NCBI GenBank assembly: GCA_963513935.1
Contig: OY740765.1
Location: forward strand, 149,321,830 to 149,385,829
Direction: 5' to 3'
From: Aphrophora alni
Lineage: Eukaryota; Arthropoda; Insecta; Hemiptera; Aphrophoridae
DNA length: 64,000 nucleotides
Shown: positions 12,640-26,100 of the stretch, in pieces
How the letters are laid out: the number at the start of each line of letters is the position of its first letter
How positions within the stretch are numbered: position 1 is the first letter of the stretch
Program-made: the position numbers and the translations under genes
Notes under the pieces: generated by a model
Databases searched by the model: none
Told to the model about the DNA's origin: nothing
Seen by the model: only the letters and a program-made list of their open reading frames with translations

Positions 12640-13770
12640 TCTAAAACATCATTTTTTATTTTTAAAAGAATTTAATTTTATTAAGTTCATTGAGCTAAAT
12701 TTTTGGTTGCAACCTAGTTCTTGGAATAAAATTTAATAATATTTTGAAAAATTAATATACTTTTAAATTTTATTAAAATATCATTTATGAATTTATATTA
12801 AGAATGTTCAACTAAAAATTTTGATCAAGAAACATCTCATATTTGATTTAAGATTTTAACATTACATTCAAGATAACATATCATGTCTTTTATGAAGAGA
12901 CTTCAAACAAAATTTGAATACAAAATTAAAAGGTTCAACAAAATTATATTTCATTAAATAATCACATTCTATTTTATATAGATAATAGTTTATACATGCT
13001 TTACCAGACACGTGTATTTGATTGAAATAAACTTTATATTTAAAAAATCAACTTTTCTTGTCGTAAATGCGTGGTGTGGTTTCACCACAATCACTTCTAT
13101 TGTTATTCAAAGTTAATCTTTTAAGTTCACATTTTTCTCTGGTGAGAACCCATCAATTGTTCACATTATTATAAGTATTAATTAAATGTTCAAATTGCTT
13201 TGCTTTACATGAAACACCAAAAAACTTAGTCTTTACATACATGTTTTCCGGTTACGTAACACCTTTGTCGATTATACAAATTTCTAGATCGAATACTTTT
13301 TACTTTTAAACATTCGTTTTTTGATCTAAATGTAACTGAATCATAACAGTGCATAGAATTATATGTTAATCAGTTCATATTTACTAAAGAAAACACATTC
13401 TCTTAGTACTTTTCCTTCGTCCGAACCGGACATGCCTTATCCGAGAAACGTCCTCTCACCTTGACAGTTCTATCCAGACTAAATAATTTTCCACTTGGCG
13501 GTTAAAACCAATCTCTTGGCTTTGTGTAAAAAACGTTTGCACTGCACTTTATTAATTATAGAGTTTATAGTTATTTTAATTATTAAAATACATACAATAA
13601 AAAAATCCTCTGATCATTAAGTATCAATTTACTCAAAAACCAAATTCGTTTTCTGCTTGATTCATCAAGTCTAGACGTACACCCTATTCTATCTAAGATC
13701 AATATATATATATCCCATTCTGTATAAGATCAAAGAACTAAAAATGTACACTATTACAGTATGTTAGGAA
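12640..13770. repeat. ~1.1-kb dispersed repeat, copy 1
   Basis: Matches 46200-47187 in the same orientation over most of its length: shared blocks include atgctttaccagacacgtgt, gttaatcttttaagttcaca, tctatccagactaaa, and at the end gatcaaagaactaaaaatgt plus acactattaca. Rough identity 70-80 percent. No coding recognised. Both copies stop at the same acactattaca word. The left boundary is uncertain. Confidence 0.75.
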
Positions 13771-14123
13771 ATTTAAATTTGTGTATTTTTATTACGCTAG
13801 TCAGCTGTTAGTTTGTATTACACTGATCACTATGGTAACGTCTAAAAATGTTTGCTTTTTCTCTTCATGCATTTTAAATATAATGTTAACGAACACATGT
13901 TTTCTGTTTTACTTACTGAGAAACGTATGGTGTAGAAATGTTAAAAAATAAAGTATAGAAAATTTTTTTCATTAGTTTTAGGTTTTAACAGTTGCTTTAT
14001 ATCATTGAAACAAAAATAACACTTAAGACTTTACATTATCAATTTTCTAAATACTACATAATGTATAGAATAATTTGGTTTATTTATTTTAGTAATTGTA
14101 CCTTGTAATTTCCTTGACTTCAG
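13771..14123. other. Intron end before the first recognised Fur1 exon
   Basis: AT-rich sequence leading to the acceptor at 14122-14123. Nothing else recognised. Confidence 0.4.
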
Positions 14124-14249
14124 GTTAAATGGGCAAAACAACAAAAGATAAAGTCGAGGAAGAAGCGTGACTTCATTTCAACCAGGAACTATGACTCCGA
14201 ACCGACCACAATTCTCAACGACCTCAAATGGCCACAAATGTGGTATCTG
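14124..14249 (+). CDS. Fur1: Fur1 exon: end of pro-domain, RKKR cleavage site, start of mature enzyme
   Basis: 42 codons, phase 0 at both ends. The acceptor is ttgacttcag and the donor is ctg|gtaagt. It encodes [17 protein letters not shown] and then [14 protein letters not shown] ending at 14168 is the expected autocatalytic site that separates the inhibitory pro-domain from the mature protease; K-W-P-Q-M-W-Y-L is the conserved start of the mature chain in insect furins. The preceding exon should end in phase 0 with the rest of the pro-domain; I searched 1-14123 for the conserved WAV and HGF blocks and did not find it. The open frame that reads past the donor to 14635 is intronic. Confidence 0.93.
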
Positions 14250-16526
14250 GTAAGTCTCTGTTTAATTTTTACTATCTAATTTACTCTTCTTCTTCAATTG
14301 TACAGTCTATATTGAACGTCAGCTACAAGGGTTTATTACCCTCCCAAATAGAAATTGATCGTTTGATACTCCTAAACATTCCCAAAAAAACCTGTAAGCT
14401 TCAAAAACTTCATAATCTTCCTGACAAGGATTGTTTGACCCTTTCTAAAAGATCTAAGAGTCTCAATCCTTTCCATTCAACTCATTCACATATGAAGCTT
14501 AGGTGCTCTACTTACAAGCTACATTTCCTACACAGAAGGTCCTCAGTGAATATGCCCATCCTGTCTACATGTTTCCTTATATTATGTCAGTTCATTGTAA
14601 CAAACCATACCGTTTCTTATATTTCCCCTGCCTAACGGGAGAAGGTCAAAAACAATACGCTTAGAAGGGAAGCGAGACAAGAGTTTGTTCATAGTTTGAC
14701 CTAATATACACCACCTCCTCCTTCTCCTCTCCTACTCTTTCTGATGACTTGCATAGCCAACCTCTTGAATATGCCACCAAACGGCATATCCTATGGATTT
14801 TATAAGTTTCATCACTGACATGTGGTGAATTTCAGTTGTTAGGGGAAATATCACCACTTAACAGCCAAGGTATGGTTTAACCTAGATAGATTTAACCTAG
14901 AAAAAGTGGTTACCTTTACCATTTAACATCATAAAACTCACTCATCCCGTCAGACAAACGCCACTCCATGTAGCCAGTTCTTAATGAGTTAATTATAATA
15001 AACTAATGTGGAGGACTTATATTTAATTATAAAAGTAACTGCACACAACTCTAATTGTAATATAGGTGCTGAAGACTATACACCTATTTGTTGTAACTCA
15101 CCCATTTAAATACATGTCGTTACAGCTGTCCGACATGTTATTTAGGCCTTACCAAGAATCTCAGGAATACCATTTCCGGAAAAATTTATCCCGACATAAT
15201 GATGATTTAACCCTTCACTCAAAATAAATTAAAGGGACTAGATACAAGCCCTGTCGAGCTGTTCAAGGCACTTGACTGTGTATTTTCCACTCAGAAAGCA
15301 CCACTACATGTTGTGTTGTTCATCACAGGTTGGAAGTAAGGAGATTAACAGGTAATAACCTTGCTAAAAGCTGCTACACTACAACCGCGATTGACAATCA
15401 AGGTTATTCTCAGAGCTGGACTGCAACTAAGGGGACCCAAACCGGTAACCATGACTAACAGATACTTTATTAGTCAGCACATCTGCATATTCAGTCATTC
15501 CCACAAATCCTAGCATATCTAAGAAGCCAGAAAATCGTGATTCTGGTAATTCTGACACAGTCCTATGCTATCTTTTACTTGAATTCATTAGAATCTAGAG
15601 CTTTCAAAATCCTTGACTTTACATATCCTTATCTTTGTATCCATGTATCAAGTTTTCTCGGGTACATTCCATTAAGGCTGCAATTTTTTATTGAAACACC
15701 ATTTGGTTCTTTCACTTCAGCAGAACAGATTCCCTCTTAGGACTCTCACTTCGTAGTCTAAACCCTCTTTTACTCTTCGTTTAAGAGCCATATTTGAACC
15801 ACTCCAGCTCACATATAGACAAAATGCTTCTTTCTCTTTAATCAACCTTTTTGACCATTTAAAATAGTGACCACTGTAAATGGTTTAGAAAAAATCTATA
15901 AAATATTTCCTTTTGAGTACCATACCTGCAGCTGGACAAATAAGACATTATAATGTGGCCACAAACAATTTTATTATTTATGTACGACAAGTCATACTCT
16001 GATTTCATATGTGTTAGTGTTGTGTTGTGTTACGTGTTTATGTGTTAGTGCGGGCCTGACGAAGCCGACAGTGTTCGGCGAAACAGCGCTGTAGCCATAA
16101 CTATAATACGGACTGAGGACAACCTCTAAGGTAATTAACTATATTATATATTAAACAGACCAAGGCAACACATTATACAAAAAAAAATTATATGGATTGC
16201 AACATTGGTTCAAGTACTTTTGTAAAATCTAAATACAATTAGTGGTGGTCATTAATTAATTGCCAAAAAAGTGAAAAACTAAAAATAATCTTACAGAAAA
16301 AACAATAATAAATCCTATGAAAAGACAATAAAAACTCAACTTGATTAGCATTGCCAAGTTAAATGTAACATCATTGTGAAATAATAAATTTATTGGTCCC
16401 AAATAAATAAGACATGTTGGCGTTTTGCTAAAGTATTTTATTCCATACATAAAATCTATACGATCACAGTTCTATACTACAAGGTTTTTACTTAACGTGG
16501 GGGATCACAGTAAGTTGTTAATTGTT

Positions 16527-16588
<62 letters not shown>

Positions 16589-19500
16589 ATAGCACTTCTT
16601 ACTTCCAAACATATCTGGCAATATTGTATTAAAGTTGTAAATCTATCTGGCGATCGTCTGAAAATTATGGCTAAAGTTTTCATGGTTAATTGTCATAACA
16701 TTTTTTTGGTTTGGTAATTTCTTATGTTGTAGGCTACCTACTTGTATATTGTTTATAATTGATTTCCGCCATCAGTGAAGTGTATAAATCCCTTATATAC
16801 AAAGAAAAAAGTGAAGTTTTGTGTCTTTATACTCGTGGTCAAGCTTAATTGTCTTATTACCAATAAAATTAGGATCAATAGCTACAAAACTAGCGTTTGA
16901 CTTTAAAATATACTGTGATATGTTAAGTTAGATTATCTTTGGATATATATTAAGATGTGTTTCCTTTAAAAAATGAAGTATGCAAGTGTTTAAACATAAT
17001 AGTCAACAAAGGTTGTTGTAAACGGTTTGCCTTTTTCTGTTATCATTAGATAGAAATAAGTATAATAAAAAGCTAACCTGAACCTACTTGTCAAAGTATG
17101 TTTTTAAAATCAAACTATAGATACAAATAATTTTGTTCTATTTAGTTACTTTCAGCGTGACCATAGAAAGACACTTTTTGATATTTCTGTATATGTATGG
17201 TAATTTGTATTTTCAGGATATATAAAAAAGTGGCTACGGTATTCCCGTTGTCACCGTAAAAGTGACTTTACAAAATATTAAAAGTAATATAATATTCACC
17301 TACTATTTGTAACTGAAAATTCGCATTTATATAAATTAGTAAACCTAGTGGCTTTCACTGTAAGGTTTAACTTTTCATTCAGACTTAATGAACCATAACA
17401 GTTAAATTTTAAAACTATTTTGGTGTTATTTGCTAAATCTATATATCATTTCACTTTCAAACATACTGTTACAAACTAGTTCAGATTAGTTGTGGATATA
17501 TATTTGTTTCATGCTTAGTATAATATTTACACAGTTTCTAAACTGTGATGTTTGATAGTCTAAACATTTAATGCGTTTCTGACTGGTATAACATTATATT
17601 ATGACAATAATGGCCAATTGAACGTATTGTTTTTCATGGCTTTATTAAATAGAACTAGGCCCAAAATATATATAAAAATCTAACTCATCATAGTATGATA
17701 AAGTCATAAAATGTTTCAAAATTCAATAAATGTTATTAACTTAAATAGCAGATTCATATTTTAAAAAACTACAGTATTTGATAGAAGTTTGTATTAATTG
17801 CCAAGATTTAAAAATCTTAATCAGCATATCTAATAATAATATGGAACTATTTTGTGTGTGCAACCAACCCTTGATGAATGTTTAATTGTCACTCTGTACA
17901 TTAAATTGTCTAGGCGGAACAAACTGTGACTATACCGACATACTAAATATTGACATACACACACATACGTGGGGTATTAAATACTACATATTTAGGCTAT
18001 AGCTTTATAAACTGGATCTTATTGTGACCAGTTCTGGAACTTCTATATAAGTTTCATATTGAGATCATGAATGTGCCCAGAGTATGCTAGGCATCTTCTA
18101 CATAAGTGTAGCATATGCCCAACATGTGTGTAGAATGTGTGTGTAGCTCATCATATTAAGGTAGTCAAATGTGCCCAGCATTTGAGTATAATGTGTATAA
18201 TGATACGATTTTCTTTAAGAAAATGCGGAATGTGCCAAGAACATTGTGAGAATATTCAAGTATGTCCCAGGCACCTTGTGAGCACTGTGTTTCACTTTTC
18301 CTGAGTATATGCCAGTCATATTCTAGAATATTCCACGATGTGCTTTTCACATTCCACATTTTCTTAAGTAATGTACTGAGCACATGCTCAGCACATGTTT
18401 GTGCTGTCTGGGATGGTGAATATTTTTAACAAACATTAAAGATTAATATCACTGTTTTTAAAACCAAAATCTTTTTAGCAACTAAATAACAGCTAAAGAG
18501 TTTATTGAAAATTAAAAAGATTAAAATGGGCTTTTGTCCCAGTATGCTGTAATTAATTTTTAGTATAAGTTTACTCAATTCATTTGAAAGTTGTGCTCAG
18601 GACCATAAGATTCAGTTTCGGTTGATTAATTTTAAAAAATACAAAGTTTTACTGGATATAATATGTATAACATAGTATTAACTCTTTGTATCAAGTACAG
18701 GTATTAGGATTAGGTAATCGTTTACTGTAACTGCTACCGGTCTTTTTGGCATTTAAAAAAAATCGTGTTCTACATAAATATCTTATTTATTAATGATAAA
18801 ATAAGTTTTCAACACAGAGCTAACTTTTTCACCGAATAATATGTAAAATATATATATATACACTTAACAAATTTTAAAAAGTAATTGAATCTATATGTAT
18901 ACATAGTAATCTCTAATATGTGGCAGGGCTAATGTGTTGTGTTAGCGGAATATAGTAGGCCTACTGCTTACTACAAAAGCAAAAAGTAGAAAAGTTTCCC
19001 CTTCTTCTGAAAAATAGAATTGGTCGGATAGTCCAAACACCGTGCGTAAAGGAGTGTTGCGTGTGCAATACTCCAGTTTCATTTATATCCATTCTGCATC
19101 TCAGAGCGGCAAAGAAATATTTACCATGTTTTGAATTATGAGTTATTGCATCCATGGAAGCAGTAACTATAACAGGAAGCAATAACTTGAATCGGATGCA
19201 CTTACATTCAAATGACATATAAAATGATGCAGTAAATATTAATTGGTATATATATATATATATATATATATTTGTTACAGTAGCTACATATTGTGGTGAT
19301 TTCTAATTCACCGCCCATTGTTTCCGCTGTTTTTCGGATATACTATGCATGAGCAGAGCCTGTTAGAGTCTGAAAAAGTAGTGTGCCTAAAAGTAGTATG
19401 CTGTGAGCAACAGGAGGTCACTCCAAAATACTGAGATGCAAGTTCTACAACTATTATCATCCAATCACTTACTGCCATCCCTCATGTTTACGTTTAAGTA

Positions 19501-22500
19501 CATAAGTTTGGGTTCCCTGCATTTATATTGTTATTTTCATGAAAAAATTTACTTTTAAGATTGGTTTAACAAAAGATGTTATTTCTAAATTATGAACTTA
19601 ATCTGTTTGGATAACAAAATGAATTATAAAAGTTTGGATAACATTGTAGCAATCGAGTTTACAATGTACATCATCAATGTTATAACATACAACCCATTCA
19701 ATATTATAACAATAGAACATAAAACAAAGGTTATTAAAGTTAACTATACCTTTTAATAATGTTAATAAACTAACATTTAATAGTTTATATCCATTGTGCT
19801 ATTACAATGTTGTCTAATAATCTTTCATTGCTGTACATTTTTCTTATTAAAAAAAAACAATGTTATAAGACTATTTTTAATTTCTCTGATATATACGTAG
19901 TAGAAAAGAAGTTATGAGACGGGTCCAAAATATTTATATTATATTTTTGTGAATATGTCCATTTTGAAGCAAGGTCTAACCTGAACTCATGAAGTGGTTT
20001 TGGAATAATGTCTGTATGTGCAGTTCTGTATGACCCAAATGAGTTACATCAAATTTGGTACGTGGGCATATTTTAACCTTATTATGAGGGTTTTTAAAAT
20101 TATTATTTGATATCTGAAAATTTTAGGGTGCTCTCATAATATTAAAACTCCCTTTTCCCAATTTGAGCTTTAAAAATTTTAATCAAATGCACAAAGGATC
20201 TATATATCCCCAATAGTGGTGAATTTGGGAGTTACCAGTAAAAAAAAAAAAAAAAAAGAAATGTCATCCATGTTATAAATAAGATATTTTCTCAAGAACG
20301 TCTCTACTGAAAATATTTGGTGAGTATGATGATTAATAACACAAACCAGTGTTAAAAGAAAATGACGGTTCATGAATAATTGGCAAGAAAAAACTGTCAT
20401 CATAAAAAACTCTATTTCAATAAAATATGATTTACACACAAATTTATGATAAACTTAAGCTCTGTTTACTTACATTATTTAAATATTCAAAATATCTTTC
20501 ATAAGAAATACATGGTATTTAGTAATTCATTTTTTATAAACATTCTTGGAAAGATAGAGATGAATATTAATTTGTGTTTTGTGGGTAGATGAGATAGTTA
20601 GTGCAATGTTTTTACACTATTTATTTGTATGTGCATAAATACATGTGAGAAATATGTTGCGCCATTTTTTTAAAATCACAAAACATTAAATCTAATCCAA
20701 AAAATATTTCTCAATGCTGTTGTTAATTACTTTAGAAAACCTGTCCTTTTGTTAATTAAGAAAAGGAATTTCCTTCAACTTTTGTTTCATAAAACTTATA
20801 TTTATTGGTGGAATGTAAATTGTGTCTTGAAAACTTTAGAATGAGTTTTCTTGGTGAAAATCCATTAAAACTTGGCTAATTATTTATTCATCCAATGTTG
20901 CCTACACGGAAACAATCCGGCCAATTTAGATTATAATCAACAGTTTCCCTTGAGGAATAAATTAAAGAACGATTCTGTTTAGTGAAATGTGGGTCGGTTA
21001 GGACGATAAAGATTGATTGGGGTTGAAGAAATATTAGTAACAAGCTGCTAGTATACCCGAACATTGCTCAAGTGTATATTTTTTTGTCTAAAACCCATTT
21101 GTATCTCTTTAAAGGTATGAGAATTTGTGAAAGACCAATTTAGGCTCTCCATGTCATATAGGTTGTGGTGATTTGTCAGGTGAAGAAGTTTTATTTAAAA
21201 TGTTATATTTTTCTAAGAATAATATAGATCTAGATGTCAGAAAATTATATAACATGAAAATCTCAAAAATTAAATTAAAATAGTGTTTAAGCAGTTTATT
21301 TTTAAACTTGTAATCTCAACAAATCAAACATAACAGGAATACCAAGAAAGTTAGATTGAAATTGAAGTAATTTACGCTCATTAACTTTTCCTTCCTCTGA
21401 TTTCATAAAACATGACCTAAAATGGGATGGGTTACCAAGGTAATAACTAGTAATAATTTACCCATGAGAGGAAGACAGGAAAGGAAAATTTCCATTTAAT
21501 GTTCTTTGCTTGTTTCTATTTAAAGTTGTTTTGTTTTTTTAATGCAGGGAAGGCGATGATTAAAGTCTTGGTCATGCCTCTCGGCTATGAAGCTTATTGT
21601 GCACCCAAGTTTTTGGCAAACCATGAGATACTTTGAATGATGTTCTCCTATTACCATTCCACAGAATACATTTCCCCAAGGGCACAATACATTTCCTTCT
21701 CAATACAGGGCACTAAAATATTATGTGGTGAGCTGTCTACTCGGCTTTGCCACATTAACAGAAAGTCTGATACATGAAACTCCATTCTGTACAGAAAGTT
21801 CTGTTATTGCAATACTGTTAAAAAACTGCTATTTTGGTTATTTTTGTTGTTTATCGACCTAGGGACAAACTTTTTCAATCGAGGTCCTCATGGAAAATTT
21901 TCCACAGTGTCTTTGTCAATATTCATGTCTTCAGCTATTATTCAAACACTGAACAATCAGCAATCTTCTTGAATAATCTGGATAATTATTGTCTACTTTT
22001 TTTCAGTTCTAGAAGTGGAAGATTCTTTTTTTTCAGTTCATTGTCTTCCACATTCTGACTTTCCTTACTGAATCTTTTGTGGTACTCAAACACAGACAAG
22101 CAGTCCCTGTAAGCCTCAGCAACCATTTGAAAACATTAAGTTGGTGTTTTTTTTAATTGTACTAAAAATGTAAAATTGACATCTTGTTCAATTTTTAAAC
22201 TTACCTTTATTCTGGTACAGAACTGCATTAAACTAGGACACACAAACAACTTAATGGCCAAGATTGTTGATGTTTATCGGGCAAGTTCAGGACACATACA
22301 ATATCTTTGCCAAATTGTTCACAATTGGTTCTCACTGTTTTCTCTAAGAGGTAAAATCATAGTCTTTCTATTTAATAGACATAACTTTTATTAAAACATT
22401 TTATATGTAAATAATAATCAACAAAGCTTACATATCCTTAATACAAAATATTAAATATGTAGGTTATAAAACCTCATATAGATTAAAGTTATAAGCCTGA

Positions 22501-23131
22501 CAATCTTTACTGTTATGTACATAGTCCTTTACCTTACATACTCCCCTTTCAACATATAAAAGTATGAAAGGAATCAGAGCTACCAACCAACTTATTTCTT
22601 AAAACAGATGTCTGACAGAGGACCATATCCATTAATATGCTACTGCTGTTAGTCTACGGTTTTGACAATCCCAAGGGAACTTACCTGGAGCTACATCTTT
22701 TTTCTTGTAGTCTTGGTTTAGATCCCTTACTTTCATCTTTCGTATAAAGTCTCTTTTAACCAACTTTTGCTCTTATTAAGAGTATTCTTTTATTATTAAA
22801 GTAACTTTTGCTATTAGAGTATTCAAGGGCTACAGGTCTTTATTTTATACTATTTTATTCCTTTTTTTTATAAGGTTATGATGACTGAAAGGTTAGTTTG
22901 CCTTTACACAACAAGAGGGAAAAAGTATGTGTTACTACTATGAGAGCTCTTAATCACATGTTGGCCACATTGCTTCCTGTCGTTCTTGTCTAACGGATCT
23001 CTCTCTTCTGGTGTTCATCTTGGAATAAAGTGTACTGTAGATATCTTTTCACTTTTGTACAATTGGCAGAAGACATCATCCCTCATCTTGAAACATATAT
23101 ATTAATATATTCTGTATAATGAATGTATAAC

Positions 23132-23180
<49 letters not shown>

Positions 23181-26100
23181 TTTGAATTTTTTTTAATGTA
23201 CAGGAAAAGTAACTTGTCTTTAACTTGACTTAAGTTTGTTTTAATATTTTGTTTGCAGAACCGAGGGAATGGACTTGACATGAGTGTACAGGGTGCCTGG
23301 AATATAGGTATCACAGGGAAGGGAATTGTGGTGACAATTCTTGACGATGGATTGGAGAAGAATCATCCTGATTTAATAAACAATTACGTGAGTTGTATGA
23401 ATGGTATTATTTCTTTACATTGCTGTAAATACAAATAGTAAAATATACAACATATAAATGTAGTAATGTATGTGAGCAGCAAAGACTTTCATAAATTATG
23501 TTGTTAAATTTGAATTAAATGCCTTAATAGCCATAATTAATACAGATTATCAAAATTGGTTTTGAGTTTATTTTCCACTTTTTTTAACCAAACCATGTCT
23601 TGGTCTTTTTAGCATATACCATTAAACGTTTCGAGAATAGATTGAATTTCTTTTATCATATACATGAAGATGCGTATCATATTTTATAAGAAATTTCTTT
23701 ATTTTCTCTTCTACTGTGTTGAATTGGAGGTCACAATCTAAGCCACAATTATGAATATTTTGTTTGCCTTAAAATTGGATGACATATGTCCATATACTAC
23801 CTGTTAAAATGACCTTTTTTTTTAAAGTGAAAAACTATTGTGATCATGATTAGAGCATAAATTGTTACTAAGCACAAAACCAATAACTTTTTCAAATTAA
23901 GAAAATAAGATAAAAGGATCCTAGCCCTGGAATTCTCTAATTAGCGTGAGATTTGGAAAAGAACAATAGTTGGTGAAGAAATGAGTTTCTGTAGATCCAG
24001 CTGAGGTAAATAGCACCTATAGCAATGATATATCAGATCCCCCCCTGCAGGAAATACTTATTTAATTAACAAGTAACAATGTATAAAATATAGTTCACCT
24101 GAGCAACAAGGTTTATTAAGTTTTGCAACAAATGAAAGTTTTAAGTTTTGCACAATTCATTTTTAATTACAATTCTATAGTAATTTACAGTATCAAATAT
24201 GACAAAGGTAAAACAAAAGCAGATAATAGATGTGTTAACAAAGTTCTTCTTAAACAAATGCAACTTTTTATGCTTTAGTCTTTTTTGCTGGAGTCTAATG
24301 GAGTTGGTAAGCAATGTCATTTTCTATAGAAAAAATTGCTAATGATGAGAGAGTCTCTGTTCTACAACAGAATTTCGTTGCATGGGATTATATTTTGGTC
24401 AAAAAAGAGAAAAATCAAAATGTAATCCTAATACAAGGTTTGGCTGAATTGTAACCAACTTTGCTGCTCAGGGCGAGTCGGTGAAACTGACCTATGGCTA
24501 GGTCTAAAGTCAACTTTCGCCTACTCGTTTTGACAGTAAAATCGTATGTCGGTAGATTTTGAATAAAAAATTCATATTTGATGAATTATGAAATAATAAT
24601 GTTAAAGGATGTGCAAGTGTAGTACAAGTTGTATGCAATACAGATCTATTACAGTTATTTCATATAAACTAATATGTGCTACAGCAAATTTGAATGAAGA
24701 ATTAAAAAATTCTCAATTAATCAAATTCAAATAACCTTGGAATTTATGTAGTAAATAAAAAACTATAAGAATAAAAGATTCTTACATAATTGTTAAAAAA
24801 AAATAATATTAAAAAAGTTCGATGAAATGGTATAATTTGAAAGTTGAATAAAACTTAAATAAACATAAATTTTGGAAATGTGTTGTATAAGTTTTGTTAG
24901 AAGATTAAAGTTTAATAAGGAATTAAACTAAAAAAATCAAAATTTGAATAAAATAGAAAGGCTATGGTTTTCACACCCTTGTGTGAAAATGAATAAAGAT
25001 AAAATTTCAAAATTAATAAAACATAGTTAAAATCATATATGCTAAAGAATATGTAAGTTCCAGAGTAATCAGTAAATAATAAACCCCTAAACAAGATAGT
25101 GTGAAGTTGAGTGCGAAATTACGTAAGACAGGAAGGTCAGACAGCATCTTCATTACGACCAGTGTATTTATTTCTGAAACTCAACAAAATAGTGAAGTTT
25201 CAAAACTGTAAATCAAAAGGTGTGAAAAATAAAAATTGAGGATTACGTCGATTGTTGCGTAAGGAATTGCGGGAGAACGGGCAGACCGACAAACATCACA
25301 CGAAATTCTCGTGAAAGCTGATGCGAAGGACTACAAAATGCCGACCAAGGAATAGTGAAAATTATCTCAGGAAAACTGTTAGAAGAGGTTAAAGATTAGA
25401 CAATAGAAATTTCTACAGTAGCAAGTTTTGAGCTTCAGAGTTTCATACTCCAGGACTTCGTGACATAGAAGTAGGAGGAGTCACCCCGTACCAACAATAG
25501 CTACAGTAATGAAAATAATTAATTTAATTAAAATAATGCAAACAAAGGATTAAAACACTTGAACAATTGTTAATAACTCATAAATAAGTATCATAAGCAC
25601 TAGAACTAAAAATAACACAAAAGTAACATCATAAATAGGTAAATAAGGAACTATCGTATTATTCCCAAAAAGGGAAAAAAATTTTAATAGAATATGATAG
25701 TTTCAAGCTATAAATATAGCTACTCTGGCTCTCAGGAGTCACTCTCATAAATAATTTTTTACTAGAATGTAAGGGGTTTCGATGCCCGACAGGTCTCTCT
25801 CGAAAATAAATTTTTACAAGGTGGTAAGGGGTTACTATGCCCGACAGAACAATGAATCTAAGTGATTAAGAAGAATATAATTAAAATTCATAATTAGAAA
25901 ATTTGTTTGGAAAATGTTAAAGAGTCAGTGCTAAAAGAAAAGTATTCAAATGAAAATAAAATCAAAAGTTTAGAAGTGAAATGTTGAATTAGTGAGTCAT
26001 CTGTGATTTACGTAAAAAGTGTGAAAATTTCAACATCCAGTGTTTAATGAGAATTAACATGTCACCGGAAATTTACTAAGATCAATGGATCAATCTTAAC

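Noticed and set aside
14228..14635. 135-codon open frame
   Set aside because: It begins inside the Fur1 exon in another frame, crosses the donor at 14250 and has no family resemblance.
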